From Gerris lacustris (Eukaryota; Arthropoda; Insecta; Hemiptera; Gerridae), in assembly GCA_951217055.1 (NCBI GenBank), contig OX578276.1, positions 151,087,012-151,151,011 on the forward strand: a stretch of 64,000 bases of DNA, read 5' to 3'. Every line of letters begins with the position of its first letter. Position 1 is the first letter of the stretch. A program made the translations under genes and the position numbers. Shown here in pieces: positions 1-10,118 of this stretch. The notes below the pieces were generated by a model. The model searched no databases, was not told where the DNA came from, and was given only the letters and a program-made list of their open reading frames with translations.

Positions 1-94
1 AAACACGGTTACCAATTTTATTCAAATCGGATTAAAAATTGTAATATTTCTAATTTTTAATTGATTTTTTTTCCTTCTTACGTCCTTCTTTCTT

Positions 95-235
95 TTATGT
101 GAAAATATGACAAAGGTGTACATAACAACAATAAATTCACTCTTAAAGAGCCTCCAACGACATGCATCATGCAGAGTATATACTGTTTTGACTTTTGTAC
201 CCCGTACCATGTACCCCTGTGTACTAAAATTTAAA
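95..235 (-). repeat. Dispersed repeat, family F copy 1
   Basis: Diverged copy of a repeat also seen at 36597-36735 and, inverted relative to the latter, at 57780-57960. Shared features are a segment ending in GTACCCCTGTGTAC-like sequence and the phrase AAAGAGCnnnCCAAC upstream of a GCATCATGnAG-type motif. No convincing reading frame, terminal repeat or target duplication was found, so the class is unknown. Confidence 0.5.
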
Positions 236-339
236 TTTTGAAATCACATAATCCTTCTCCATGAAAAAATACATATATGTGCCAACTTTCATGGCGATCG
301 GTCAAACGGTGTCGAATTCTATAAATCGCAAACAAACAA

Positions 340-760
340 ACATTAATTTTTACTACGTTTTTATTAGCTTGCTTTCTTGTTTGTTTGTTTGTCCAGTACA
401 AATATTGCAATCGATTTTTAACTAACTTTCCTAGTAGCTTAACATTTGAAACTTTTAGAATAGCTCGCAGAACACGATGACAATGAATTATTTTAATACT
501 TTTAGCCATCTTTCATCAGCAGAATTTAATTTGTTTTTTAGCAAATTTTTGCTGAAAACTATTTGCTTATTTTTATTTAATAATGATAATAATAATATAT
601 TTATTTACAATAAGTATTGCATTGAACACAAAAATATGAAAAAAGCATTATCAGTAAACTCCTGCTTTGTTTTGACATATCCCATAATATTTACAATATT
701 CATTTTGATGGGTTTCAAATTTGTGATTTTTTTATTAAGAGGTAAACATTGAATGACAGC
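340..760 (-). repeat. Dispersed repeat, family D copy 1
   Basis: Reverse-complement copy of a repeat also present at 9590-9920, 25225-25440 and 25441-25800. Landmarks are runs of AAACAAACAAAC at one end, a central block with GCTGAAAACnAATTAAATTCTGC and a CCCGTCAAAATGAAGATC block at the other end. This copy carries an extra AT-rich insert near 575-640. The open frames across it are not conserved between copies, so it is treated as non-coding. Class unknown; a SINE or MITE is possible. Confidence 0.65.
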
Positions 761-761
761 G

Positions 762-1878
762 AAAAGTAAACAAAGAAATAAATTAATTGACGTGTGACAC
801 CCAGGTTTGTTTACACTTGTGTCCTAGAGGTAAAGGTTTAATTTTTCTGCATCTGTACTTCTTTACTTGTACACATTTTTCTTCTCTTACTGTCCCTACA
901 CAGGGGCATATCAATGGCACGGTTTAGATTCGGTGTTGGAGAGATCCGTTGAACAAAGATGTCCTTTTATAGGTTTAAGATCAGCTCTCTAGATGGTTGT
1001 CATTATTATGTGAAGTAAATTAATTCGGAACTATGTATTTTTTTTTCACTAACATTATATATAACAATGACAATTACATTATTAACATTCCATATGATTC
1101 AACCGAAAATTTAAAAACGTAGTATATAAAAAGTTCTTTTTATCTTGTAATTATTTATCTATATTAAACGGTTCTTATTGATTGTGCTTCATTCTTAATG
1201 CATAATATGTATCGGCTATTTGTTAATGAAAAACTCACTCTTGTATGTATAATTGCGACAGTGTTTGTTTACATACGCGTGTCAATGCATATTAATCTAC
1301 ACGAGTGTACAAGTAATAATTACTTTGTGTGTGTAAATAAGGAGACGTTGATAGTTTGACTAATTAATCAAGGTGGACTCCTCGCGATTCTCTGAGCTCT
1401 GTTTAGTCAACCATGTATTCTTCACTTCTCATGATAATTTCAAAACATAATATTGGGATCATGAGAGTTCACTAGCGTAGCGACTCGTCCATTATCTTAT
1501 CTCTTATACATTGTAATTACCTGCTAACTCTATATTAGCCTTGCTAACTCAATCTAACTATGCTTAGCTTGCTACTAACTCAGTGATTGAAGATATGAAA
1601 CAATTTATAAGTAATGGAAGACATAAACTGCTCACAAACATGAGACAGTAGCATGTATAAAGGTGGTATGTTACGCTCTATCAAGTCTCAAAGTCGAATT
1701 AATAATATAGTCTCAGTTTTTATCCATACAACAATTATTATTCTAAAGTTGGTATTATCACACGTTTAATACCAACATTGAAAATGAATAGAGGATATAA
1801 GTTGGTATTTCTTATTCATTAAACTTTCTTATTATCATTTCAAAATAAAAAACCTCTTCACTTTCCATACACTTAGTA
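762..1878. other. AT-rich spacer, nothing recognised
   Basis: About 1.1 kb with no coding pattern, no RNA gene and no clear terminal repeats. The only structure seen is a loose cluster of CTAACTC-like words near 1520-1580. Confidence 0.5.
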
Positions 1879-1880
1879 TA

Positions 1881-2669
1881 CAGGGTATCCCAGCTAATAT
1901 GGAACAGCGAAATATCTCCGGAACCATGATAGATAGAAAGATGCGATTATCAGGGTTCAATAATGGCTATAAATGTGCTTCTAGAAAAAATCCTGATCAT
2001 TGTCTGGGTTCAGCAAAAGTGAGTGTAGTTTACAAAGTAAAAAAAAGTGAATAGGAAGCCATTTTTTTTAGACTAGATTTGGATTTTATGGCTAAAAATA
2101 AGAATTTTTTACTTTGGAAATATTTCGCACCAAGCATTAATTTGCTGTCTGGAGAGCACTGAACCTGCTAAAATTGAAGCTTTAAGTCCATTTTACAGCT
2201 AAAGTAATGGGTTTAGGAAAAAAATTCAAGATACAAAAAATTCTTATTTTTAAACCAAAATCAAAATCCATTCTTAAAAACATGCATTATCGGCAATTTT
2301 TGGTTCACGTTTTGAGCCCTGCTGAACACCATTTTTTGGCAAAAAAAAGTTACAGATATGGTACCTATGTATTTTAGACTGGATTTGGATTCTATGACTA
2401 AAAATAACAACTTTTTGTATCTTGAATTTTTTTCCTAAATCCATTAGTTTAACCGTAAAATAAACGTAAAGCTTCAATTTTATCATGCTCCATATAGCAA
2501 ACTAATGCTCGGAGCCAAACATTTCTAAAAGTAAAAAATCTTATTTTTAGCCATAGAATCCAAATCAAGTCTAAAAAATATGGCCATTATCGAACCCTGA
2601 AAATTGCATCTTTCTATCTATCATGGTTCCGGAGATATTTCGCTGTTCCATATTAGCTGGAACACCCTG
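1881..2669. mobile_element. Non-autonomous TA-flanked inverted-repeat element (mariner-like MITE)
   Basis: Roughly 65-bp terminal inverted repeats begin CAGGGTATCCCAGCTAATAT at 1881 and end with the reverse complement (CAGGGTGTTCCAGC type) at 2669. Both ends are flanked by TA (1879-1880 and 2670-2671), the target duplication typical of Tc1/mariner elements. The interior is also largely palindromic: the block around 2060-2290 recurs in inverted form around 2350-2590. No transposase is encoded. Assignment to mariner rests on the TA target and the TIR style only. Confidence 0.75.
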
Positions 2670-3500
2670 TAATATTATAGTGGTTCAAAAGTCTTCCCCC
2701 CACCTCTTAACTTTTGAACGGTTTGAGATACATTAATGAAACTTGGGGGATCTATACCATCTCTTACCTGCAAAGGGAAGTATGTTTTCATGCAATCGCC
2801 CACTAGGGGCAACCACTCACTTTGCCCCCCAGGCCACCCAACTTCAAAATTTCAAATTGGAATCCACATTTTTGATAGCATATTTGGATTCTACGGTGAA
2901 AAGTAATAAACTTTTACTTGAAACTTTTTTTATATTTCCAATATTTTGCCCCCTACAGGGGGGCAAAGATAGCTAAATAACCCTTCCAATAATACGTTGT
3001 TGAATCTAAACGGTAAGAGATAAATTAATGAAACTTAGGGGATCCGTACCATGTAAAGGAAAGTTTGTTTTCATGCAATCGCGCAGTAGGGGCAAGAACC
3101 CATTTTGCCCGCAGGCCACCCAACTTCAAAATTTTAAATTGGAGTGTATATTTTTGACAGCATATTTGGATTATACGGCAAAAAATAAAAATGTTTTACT
3201 TTAAAGCTATCTCCAACATTTTGTCCCCTATAGAGGAGCAAAGGTATAAAAATGATAAAATTTCAGCGCCTGGGGGCAAAATGGTGGTTGCCCTAGTACG
3301 CGAGTGGATGAATACACACTTCCCTTTACATGGTACAGATCCCCCAAGTTCCATTACTTTATTTCAAACAGTTTATATTTTATAACGATCTAAGTGTTAT
3401 TTTTTTTTTTACTATTTCGGAAGGGTTATTTTGCTATCTTTGCCCCCCTGTAGGGGGCAAAATATTAGAGATAGAAAAAATAGTTTCAAGTAAAAGTTTA

Positions 3501-4205
3501 ACTTTATGCTCCTTTGCTGATGATAAGGCCATACTAGCTCGTCACTCTGACCCCATCCAAGCATCAATTTACCTTCAAGAGCACCTCACTCTCCTCGAAA
3601 GATGGTTTGTAAAATGGAGGATTAAAATTAATACAGGTAAGTGTGTCAATGTTACATTCACCCTCTGTAAACGATATTGTCCACCTGTATTCCTGAACCA
3701 CGTTCCTCTTCCCACTGCCGATATCGCCAAATACCTTGGTCATCACCTCGATAAGCGCCTTACATGGAATCCTCACACCAAGTTTAAAAGACAGGAGACC
3801 AACAGGCGTTACAGACAGCTCCTTCACTTACTAGACAATAGGTCTAGTCTTATACTTGAGAATAAGTTGCTCCTTTATAATTCTTTAATAAAACCAATTT
3901 GGACTTACGGCATCGAGCTATGGGGCTCCACAAAACGTTCCAACTCCCAAAGAATCCAGTCCTTACAGTCCAAAATTCTTAGAAAAATTACTAATGCCCC
4001 ATATTATGTTTCGAATCTTACACTCCATAATGACCTCAAAAAACCCTTTGTCCCCGACCTAGCTAAATCCCGCTACATTTCCTTCCATAATTCCCTTTCA
4101 AATCATGATAACCCTCTTGTCCAATCCGTATCCATCCCAACCCTCCCGGAAAATCCCCGCCGACGACTGAAGCGAAGATGGCCCAGAGATAATCTGGGGC
4201 CTTAA
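3501..4205 (+). pseudogene. Jockey-type reverse transcriptase, C-terminal part
   Basis: The open frame covers the last 235 or so residues of a Jockey ORF2 product. It starts at motif C (SFADDKAIL), followed by the thumb segment with NTGKCVNVTFTL and KYLGHHLDKRLTW, then the C-terminal part with LIKPIWTYGIELWGS and RKITNAPYYVSNLTLH, which is diagnostic of the Jockey clade. The frame formally extends upstream to 3330, but those codons are host repeat sequence and not part of the protein. The fingers and palm with the first catalytic Asp are missing, so the fragment cannot encode an active enzyme. No stops interrupt the remaining frame, which suggests a fairly recent insertion. Confidence 0.88.
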
Positions 4206-4556
4206 AATAGAAAATGTATAAATATCTATGAATGTATGTGTCTTTTAGCGTGTATATTTGCGTGCTTGAGTATATTTGTATGTAATAGTGAAATAAATAA
4301 TAAGGATCGTTGAAGTGTGGGTCGGTAAGGGTAACCCTTACCGACTGATTGATTACATGACCGATTGACAGATTGATTACATAATGTAATTATGTAATCA
4401 ATTTAATTTAATTTATATTCTGTATTCCATTTTGGAGGATTTACCATTGGGTAATATCTCCGCTCATTGTTTTCCTGTTCTAAATACTTTTAAACCATTT
4501 GCTTGTTATTGTATATATATGTAATGTATTATACTTATAGTTGCAAATAAAGAAAG

Positions 4557-4600
<44 letters not shown>
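3501..4600 (+). mobile_element. 5'-truncated Jockey-clade LINE with poly(A) tail
   Basis: A 3' fragment of a non-LTR retrotransposon. It runs from just before the reverse-transcriptase catalytic motif through the ORF2 stop at 4205, a 3' UTR with AATAAA near 4546, and about 40 A residues ending near 4600. The flanking duplication AAAAGTTTA (3492-3500 and 4600-4608) marks target-primed insertion into the surrounding foldback element, whose sequence resumes without loss after the tail (TTATTATTTTTCATCG) and matches the intact copy near 35655. Confidence 0.85.
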
Positions 4601-4607
<7 letters not shown>

Positions 4608-4825
4608 ATTATTTTTCATCGTAGAATCCAAATATGCTATCAAAAAAAGGGATTCCAATTTGAAATTTTAAAGTTGGGTGGCCTGGGGTTGCCCCTAGTG
4701 GGTGATTGCATGAAAACAAACTTCCCTTTGCATGGTAGAGATCCCCCAAGTTTCATTAATTTATCTTAAACCGTTCAAAAGTTAAGAGGAGAGGGGGGGG
4801 GGGGAGACTTTTGGACCACCCTGTA

Positions 4826-6090
4826 TGGAAATAAAAAGAATTGTCACGACAATCAAAGTCAAATTTTATATTTACTCGTTTTGTTGTTTGCTTTGGTAAT
4901 TTCGTGGGTAAAATGGGCCGCCATTTTTTTAATAATAAATCTACATTGCTATACCTTTACTATGAACTAAAGAAATATGAACTAAATTATATTATATTGC
5001 TATGAACTAAAGAAAAATTATATCTTTATACTTATGGTGCAATGATATCATAAAACGGATGAAGTAGATATGTGTTCTTATCAATAACTAAACAAACAAA
5101 AAAATGATTTTTGGACTTATTTTGATTACCAGTGGGGTTAAAGTTATTTTAATAAAATTTTAAAATTTATATGGAAACCATCTGTATGCTACTTTTGACT
5201 CACCGAAATATATAAATATCCATCCGCATCATATATATCTATTCCATCCGAATTTCTTTATAAACCGATGGGACCATTTAAAGATATAGGTGGCTCTATA
5301 CACAAGTATGTACGCATGTGGTTCATTAATATGGGACCAACCGTTGGGTAAGTATGACCTATAATCCCAATTTAATTAACATCCAACGTAGTACTTTTTA
5401 TGTTGATGGGAAATAATTGGACGATAGGCCAACAGACAGACACGGAACCAAAAGTATTTCCCTGATGAACAATTAAAAAATAATCCCACAGTTTAAATCT
5501 AAACAATTTTGATAGATTTTTAAAATTGGAGGAAAATGAAATAAGTTTGACAATAATAGGTTGTAAAAGCATAAAATGATTAAATTATACGAAATAGGAC
5601 GCGAGGAAGCTATGTGCCACATTAATTGGCAGACTATGTTTAAATCTGTCAAAATAGTTTTGGTGGTGGTTTGGTTGGTTTTTTACACGAATAAAAATGT
5701 CAATTAGGCTAAATATAACTTGCATATATGTGGTTGAAATTTCTCTGTGGCAATTTGAGGGATACTTCCCACAAATTATCCAAATTTCTTAAAAAATCAG
5801 ATCAGTACTTCTGAAGATATAAATGTATGTTTGTGCGCTTAAACAAGAACAACAAATGAGCTCAAAAGGTTGAAACTTATATGGAACCAGCAATGGACTA
5901 ATTATACCCTTCCATCCAAATTTCATTCAAATTAAACGAGTTAAAAAATAAGGAAAGACTGACAGACAGACACGGAACCAAAAATGATTCCTGATATCTC
6001 AAACGGATTTATATCTTGGAATTTTTAAAAACGGGGACATAAAAAAATGTTCGTTCTTCAGAGCAAGCACATAGCAGTGCCTTCTTATGC
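4826..6090. other. Spacer with decayed repeat fragments
   Basis: No gene seen. The phrase GACAGACAGACACGGAACCA occurs near 5955, and on related backgrounds near 5430 (same strand) and 28805 (diverged), so part of this stretch is a dispersed repeat. The block near 5590-5640 with GAGGAAGCTATGTGCCACAT recurs near 57485-57530. No termini could be defined. Confidence 0.45.
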
Positions 6091-6096
6091 AATATA

Positions 6097-6489
6097 CAGT
6101 AGAACCTGGATAAGAAGTGTCTCAAGGGGATTAGGGAAGCAGTCTTGTTATCGAGGTTATTTTGGCTATCATTCGTGTTAAAGAGGTTAATAAAATATTG
6201 GGAGCGGGGTGGGGTGGGATTTTCAAGTCTAGACTTGTTTAAGGTCGACCCATTCCTGTGTAGAGTCACGTTATAGAGGTTGACTTCTCAAAACGACTTG
6301 TTATAGAGGTTCTGAGGTTCGTTGTGAAATGGAAAAAATCCGTGTTATTGAGGTTGTTTGGATAATAATAGTCGCGTTATAGAGGTTAATTTAACATTAT
6401 GTGTTATGGCAATCTCAAGGAGATTTGAAAATTGCACTTGTAATTGAGGTTGCCGTGTTATTGAGGGTCGTGTAAGCGAGGTTCTACTG
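6097..6489. mobile_element. pogo/Tigger-like MITE
   Basis: A 393-bp element with terminal inverted repeats CAGTAGAACCT / AGGTTCTACTG, flanked by TA on both sides (6095-6096 and 6490-6491). The TIR start CAGTAGAACC and TA target match the pogo/Tigger group of Tc1/mariner elements. The interior repeats short GTTATAGAGGTT / GTTATTGAGGTT words. No transposase is encoded. Confidence 0.8.
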
Positions 6490-6841
6490 TATAATAATTA
6501 TCCAGATATATCGTACAAAACAGTGTCTGACTCACATCAAGTTGATCTTTGAGTAACTTTTAAGAATATATTTAAGTGGTCGGCTAAGTTGTCTGCAGGA
6601 CATAGCTTGGCAATAAACATTGGAAAAAAACAAACCGGTGGGAGCGGCCTTGTCCTTATGTTGGACCATGTGATTTTCATGATCCTGAGTACAAAAATTA
6701 GTTAGTAGACCGAAAATCAAGTCGCTATTAGTTTGTCACTTGATAGGTTAGTTATTCAAATATTGCTCCAAATCAAAGTGAAGGGACATGAAGGGACAAA
6801 ATAACATCAACTTGATTTTCGGTCGACTAATTAGTATTGTA

Positions 6842-8027
6842 GGGGAGACCGGGGACGGTTGAAACAGGGTACGGTCGAAACAACCCAATTAATGGGAGGA
6901 AAAATTAGCGATATTTGGGAACAACCAAGGAAAAGGGACGCGGCTTCCGTGGTGGAATCTGAACTTTTAGGTTTGGTGTCGTTTTAAGTTTATCCTGAGA
7001 AGGTGTATTGTGTTTTCGCGTCCAAAAGTAATTATTTTTGTTGCTACTCTTTTGCTTTTTTGTCCAAAACTAATATAGTTGAGATTATGATAGTTTTTAA
7101 CGTAAGAACTTTGGTTATGGAAGTTCAACAGGTGTAATTCTTTTTTATCTAAATTGTTTATTTCGGAGGTTATGACGACAACTTTTTTAAAACATGTTCT
7201 GGGTACGGTTGTAACAATGTTTACAATTAAGTTACCAGCTGGCTATAAAGTATGAAATTTTCAAATACACTTTAAGCTTCATTTAAATAATTTTAATTAA
7301 ATCTTTTCATTACGTAAAATTTTATTAGTTTCAATGTTAATTAACCTTGAACTACAAAATATTACAATTTATACAATAAATATTATACAAATTACATTTA
7401 GAATATTTATTACTGTTTCATTTATCTTAAACACCTATTATTCTGCGTATGACCAATTATTCAATTATTTTGCTTCATGTTCTGTGATTTTGAGTCGATA
7501 AATAAGTATTTCTAACATAATTCTCTTTATTCTGTTAGTGTTACAACTAACCCCAATAACTGTTACAACCGCCCCTGGTATGGGATCGGCTGAAACATTT
7601 TTCCTGAATTTTTAAAATGCCTATACACAGTGGCGTAACTATGGGCCCGCGCGGGACCGCATTGCGGGGGGGCCCCCAGTGTCACGGGGGCCCCCAAATC
7701 CAGAAATAACTGGGATTACTATCCTTTTACCAACGTCGAGGGGGGCCCCCAATCCTGAATGCAAGGGTTTTTTTTTTTTTTTTTGCTCATCAGTTTTTTT
7801 TGGCGAGGAGGGGCCCCCAAAAATTTCTCGCGGGGGGGCCCCCAATGGTCTAGCTACGCCACTGCCTATACATATTTTTGTAATGCAGGTAATATTACTA
7901 TAACCTCATCCATTTCTAGTCTGATAACTAAAGTTATTAAGGCCCTCTGTCAAATAAAATTGAGGTTAAAATGTTTTTGCAGGAAGCGATTTTGTGAAAA
8001 AATGTTTCAACCGTCCCCGGTCTTCCC
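6842..8027. mobile_element. TA-flanked DNA element, GGGGAGACCGGGG family
   Basis: An 1186-bp element with 25-bp terminal inverted repeats that differ at one position, starting GGGGAGACCGGGGACGGTTG and ending in the reverse complement. It is flanked by TA at 6840-6841 and 8028-8029. Joining the flanks recreates the uninterrupted host arm as seen in the opposite arm of the outer element (TTGTACTnAGGATCATG), which confirms the boundaries. Words related to the TIR (GGTTGAAACA, GGTCGAAAC, GGTTGTAAC and their complements) recur inside. It carries a hAT MITE at 7628-7864. No transposase is recognised. Confidence 0.8.
7628..7864. mobile_element. hAT-type MITE, copy 1
   Basis: A 237-bp element with TIRs CAGTGGCGTAACTA / TAGCTACGCCACTG and a perfect 8-bp target duplication CCTATACA (7620-7627 and 7865-7872). 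TIR and 8-bp duplication fit the hAT superfamily. The interior is rich in GGGGGCCCCC blocks. A second copy with its own perfect 8-bp duplication is at 34625-34802. The open frames across it are incidental. Confidence 0.9.
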
Positions 8028-8175
8028 TACTTAGGATCATGAAAATCACTGTCCACTTTAATTGGCGGAACATGGCCGCTCTCCACCTGTTTTTTTTTTC
8101 AAATGCCTGCGCATGCTCGCACTGCCAAGTTAAAAGGCACAAAAAAATTCAAGCTTCATGTTAGACACTTTTTCT

Positions 8176-8875
8176 GCACGCTATCTCTTTGACTATTATT
8201 ATGATTGCAATTATAATTGTTTTTGTACAATATTTCATTTTAAATGGAGATTTAACTATTATAATATATAATTTAATCTATATTTTTATAAGAAATCACA
8301 CGGTTTCGTAAAGTAATTAGTATAAGCCCAATTCTGTAAGAGAATTCCCATGATGTTATCAGATATGACTGTCGCGATCCAACTATTATCCCATATACAA
8401 AGCTTTAATGATCCATATTTTAACAAAAAATCATTGTTTCACTATATAAAATGGTGCAATAATAATTATTCTCAATACAGTCTCCAATGATATTTATTTA
8501 TTATAATTTAGAAATATACTTTGAATTATTGTTGCAATAACATCTGTCGTAAGGTGAGACAATCTTCCCAAGCTTTTGCAAGAAATTTGTTTTTGAGAAC
8601 CTTATTATCTAAGCTATTGCATTTACCAAAAAAAAACTTATCAAATTAATTAAGTTACTTATCATCTCTCCTGTATGCAGTTTATAGGATGCAATGCTCT
8701 TATACTGTTACAATAGCATTTGAGTGCAACTGCGCCTTAAATTTTCAAAATATCACAGGGAATTACTTGCATTTAAGTTGAGAAAATTATTTACAAACAA
8801 TTTTTTCTCTTGTGAACCTTTCTTAACAAGTAACATAAAAAGTACTGGGCAATTAACTATATTTGAATTAATAGT
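8176..8875. other. AT-rich spacer, nothing recognised
   Basis: About 700 bp without coding signal or identifiable repeat boundary. Confidence 0.5.
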
Positions 8876-9412
8876 TCATTACGCGTCGAGTGCGGAAAGT
8901 AGCATTTTGCATGCGGGTGTGGAGTTTGCACCCGAGCGATAGCGAGGGTAGTAAAACCACACGAGTAATGCAAAGTGCCGTTTTCGCACGAGTTACGTAC
9001 CGTACTTTATCTACGATTGTTTGATTTAAATAATAAATACAGAAAAAAATAAACTTGCTGTATGTAAGTTCGTATCTCTTCTCTTGATAAAGATGGCATT
9101 AATCTTGAGTTGTATTTTTTGCCGAATTAATTATTTCTGGAGGAGTATTATTCTCTACATTTTCGTCAAAGCCACTAGATTCATTCATTGTTTTTCACTA
9201 AAAACTCGATATAAACAGTTACTTTATTAAAAGAATAGCAAATTAGTTTTGTTAAATGTAAACAAACTCGCTAATCGTGCATAAAGCTGAAGAATTGTTC
9301 AGAACTATGAGACGCGCATGCGCAATGAATACAAGTACGTAAATAATCACTTTCTACGCATCTAAACAGAGATATAATGCTTATATTTCGTATCAATCGT
9401 AGATAAAATATT
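8876..9412 (+). repeat. Dispersed repeat, family E copy 1
   Basis: First of four copies (also 31665-32190 inverted, 55126-55714, 59540-59985 inverted). A GC-richer end (ACGCGTCGAGTGCGGAAAG with palindromic neighbours) is followed by a body bounded by TTATCTACGATTG near 9004 and its inverted form CAATCGTAGATAAA near 9400. On the minus strand a short frame beginning M-N-E-S is shared by copies. Unlike copies 3 and 4, this one lacks the internal palindrome at the GAAGAATT site, reading GAAGAATTGTTCAG instead. Confidence 0.75.
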
Positions 9413-9589
9413 ATTATGTCTATCAATGTCTGTCATTTCCGCAACATCCTCTCCGGCCCACATCCTCAGCAATGAGGATCAAAGTTTTTTTGTATAATAA
9501 TTTTCATCTCTTTTATATCAGATACCAAAAATCACGAAAAAATATAATAACAAATGATTACAAGATAAAAATAACTTTTTATATACTAC

Positions 9590-9920
9590 GTTTTTAAATT
9601 ATCTGTCAAAAATCATAAATTTTAAACCCGTCAAAATGAAGATCTTAAATATGGGATATGTCAAAACAAAGAAAATAACTTGCGAATTTTTTTCGAACTA
9701 ACTTTCTATACAGCAAAATTTGCTGAAAACAAATTAAATTCTGCTGAAAGATGGCTAAAAGTATTACAATAATGCATTGTCATCGTGTTCTGAGCTATTC
9801 TAAAAGTTTCAAATGTCTAGTTACTTGGGAAATTAGTTAAAAATCGATTACAAGATTTGTACTGGACGGACAAACAAACATACAAACAAGAAAGCAAGTT
9901 AAAAACGTAGTAAAAACAAA
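9590..9920 (+). repeat. Dispersed repeat, family D copy 2
   Basis: Forward copy of family D with the CCCGTCAAAATGAAGATC block, the GCTGAAAACAAATTAAATTC block and the terminal ACAAACAAACATACAAAC run. See copy 1 at 340-760. Confidence 0.7.
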
Positions 9921-10118
9921 AAATACGATTATTTTTACATTTCTTCTCATTCAATTACCTTACTAAAGGTGTACTCTCTTTTATTAGGCTGTCGTTGTAA
10001 AGGTAAATAAATAAATAATAAACCTTATAAATTCGTTCCTAAATCTGTCTGTCACTCTTTACGGTTCCAACAGCGTTTAAATCTATAAAAATGAAAACAT
10101 GTAACTTTGCAGTATTAA

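Larger units (their letters stand above)
2676..4823. mobile_element. Foldback element (family GGTCCAAAAGTC), split by a LINE
   Basis: Both ends carry inverted copies of the sequence GGTCCAAAAGTCTCCCCC followed by CTCTTAACTTTTGAACGG. The right end reads ACCACCCTG then TA (4824-4825); the left end is slightly eroded. Inside, the block with GGGGCAACCAC and GGCCACCCAACTTC is repeated directly (about 2740-2985 and 3000-3260) and then inverted (3260-3490 and 4604-4790). A second copy of the same family occupies 33106-35875. The LINE fragment 3501-4600 is a later insertion, so the original element was about 1.05 kb. No transposase is visible. Confidence 0.75.
6520..8175. mobile_element. Inverted-repeat element containing two nested insertions
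   Basis: The outer arms are about 6520-6720 and the reverse complement of 8030-8175, sharing GTGATTTTCATGATCCTnAG and a block with GCnTTTGAAAAAAAACA. A related copy of one arm lies at 59225-59520. The inner part is interrupted at 6842-8027 by a second element. Class unknown; no target duplication was resolved for the outer unit. Confidence 0.6.

Noticed and set aside
7679..8034. Plus- and minus-strand frames across 7.6-8.0 kb
   Set aside because: They translate the GGGGGCCCCC-rich hAT MITE and change frame and content with its copy at 34.6 kb.
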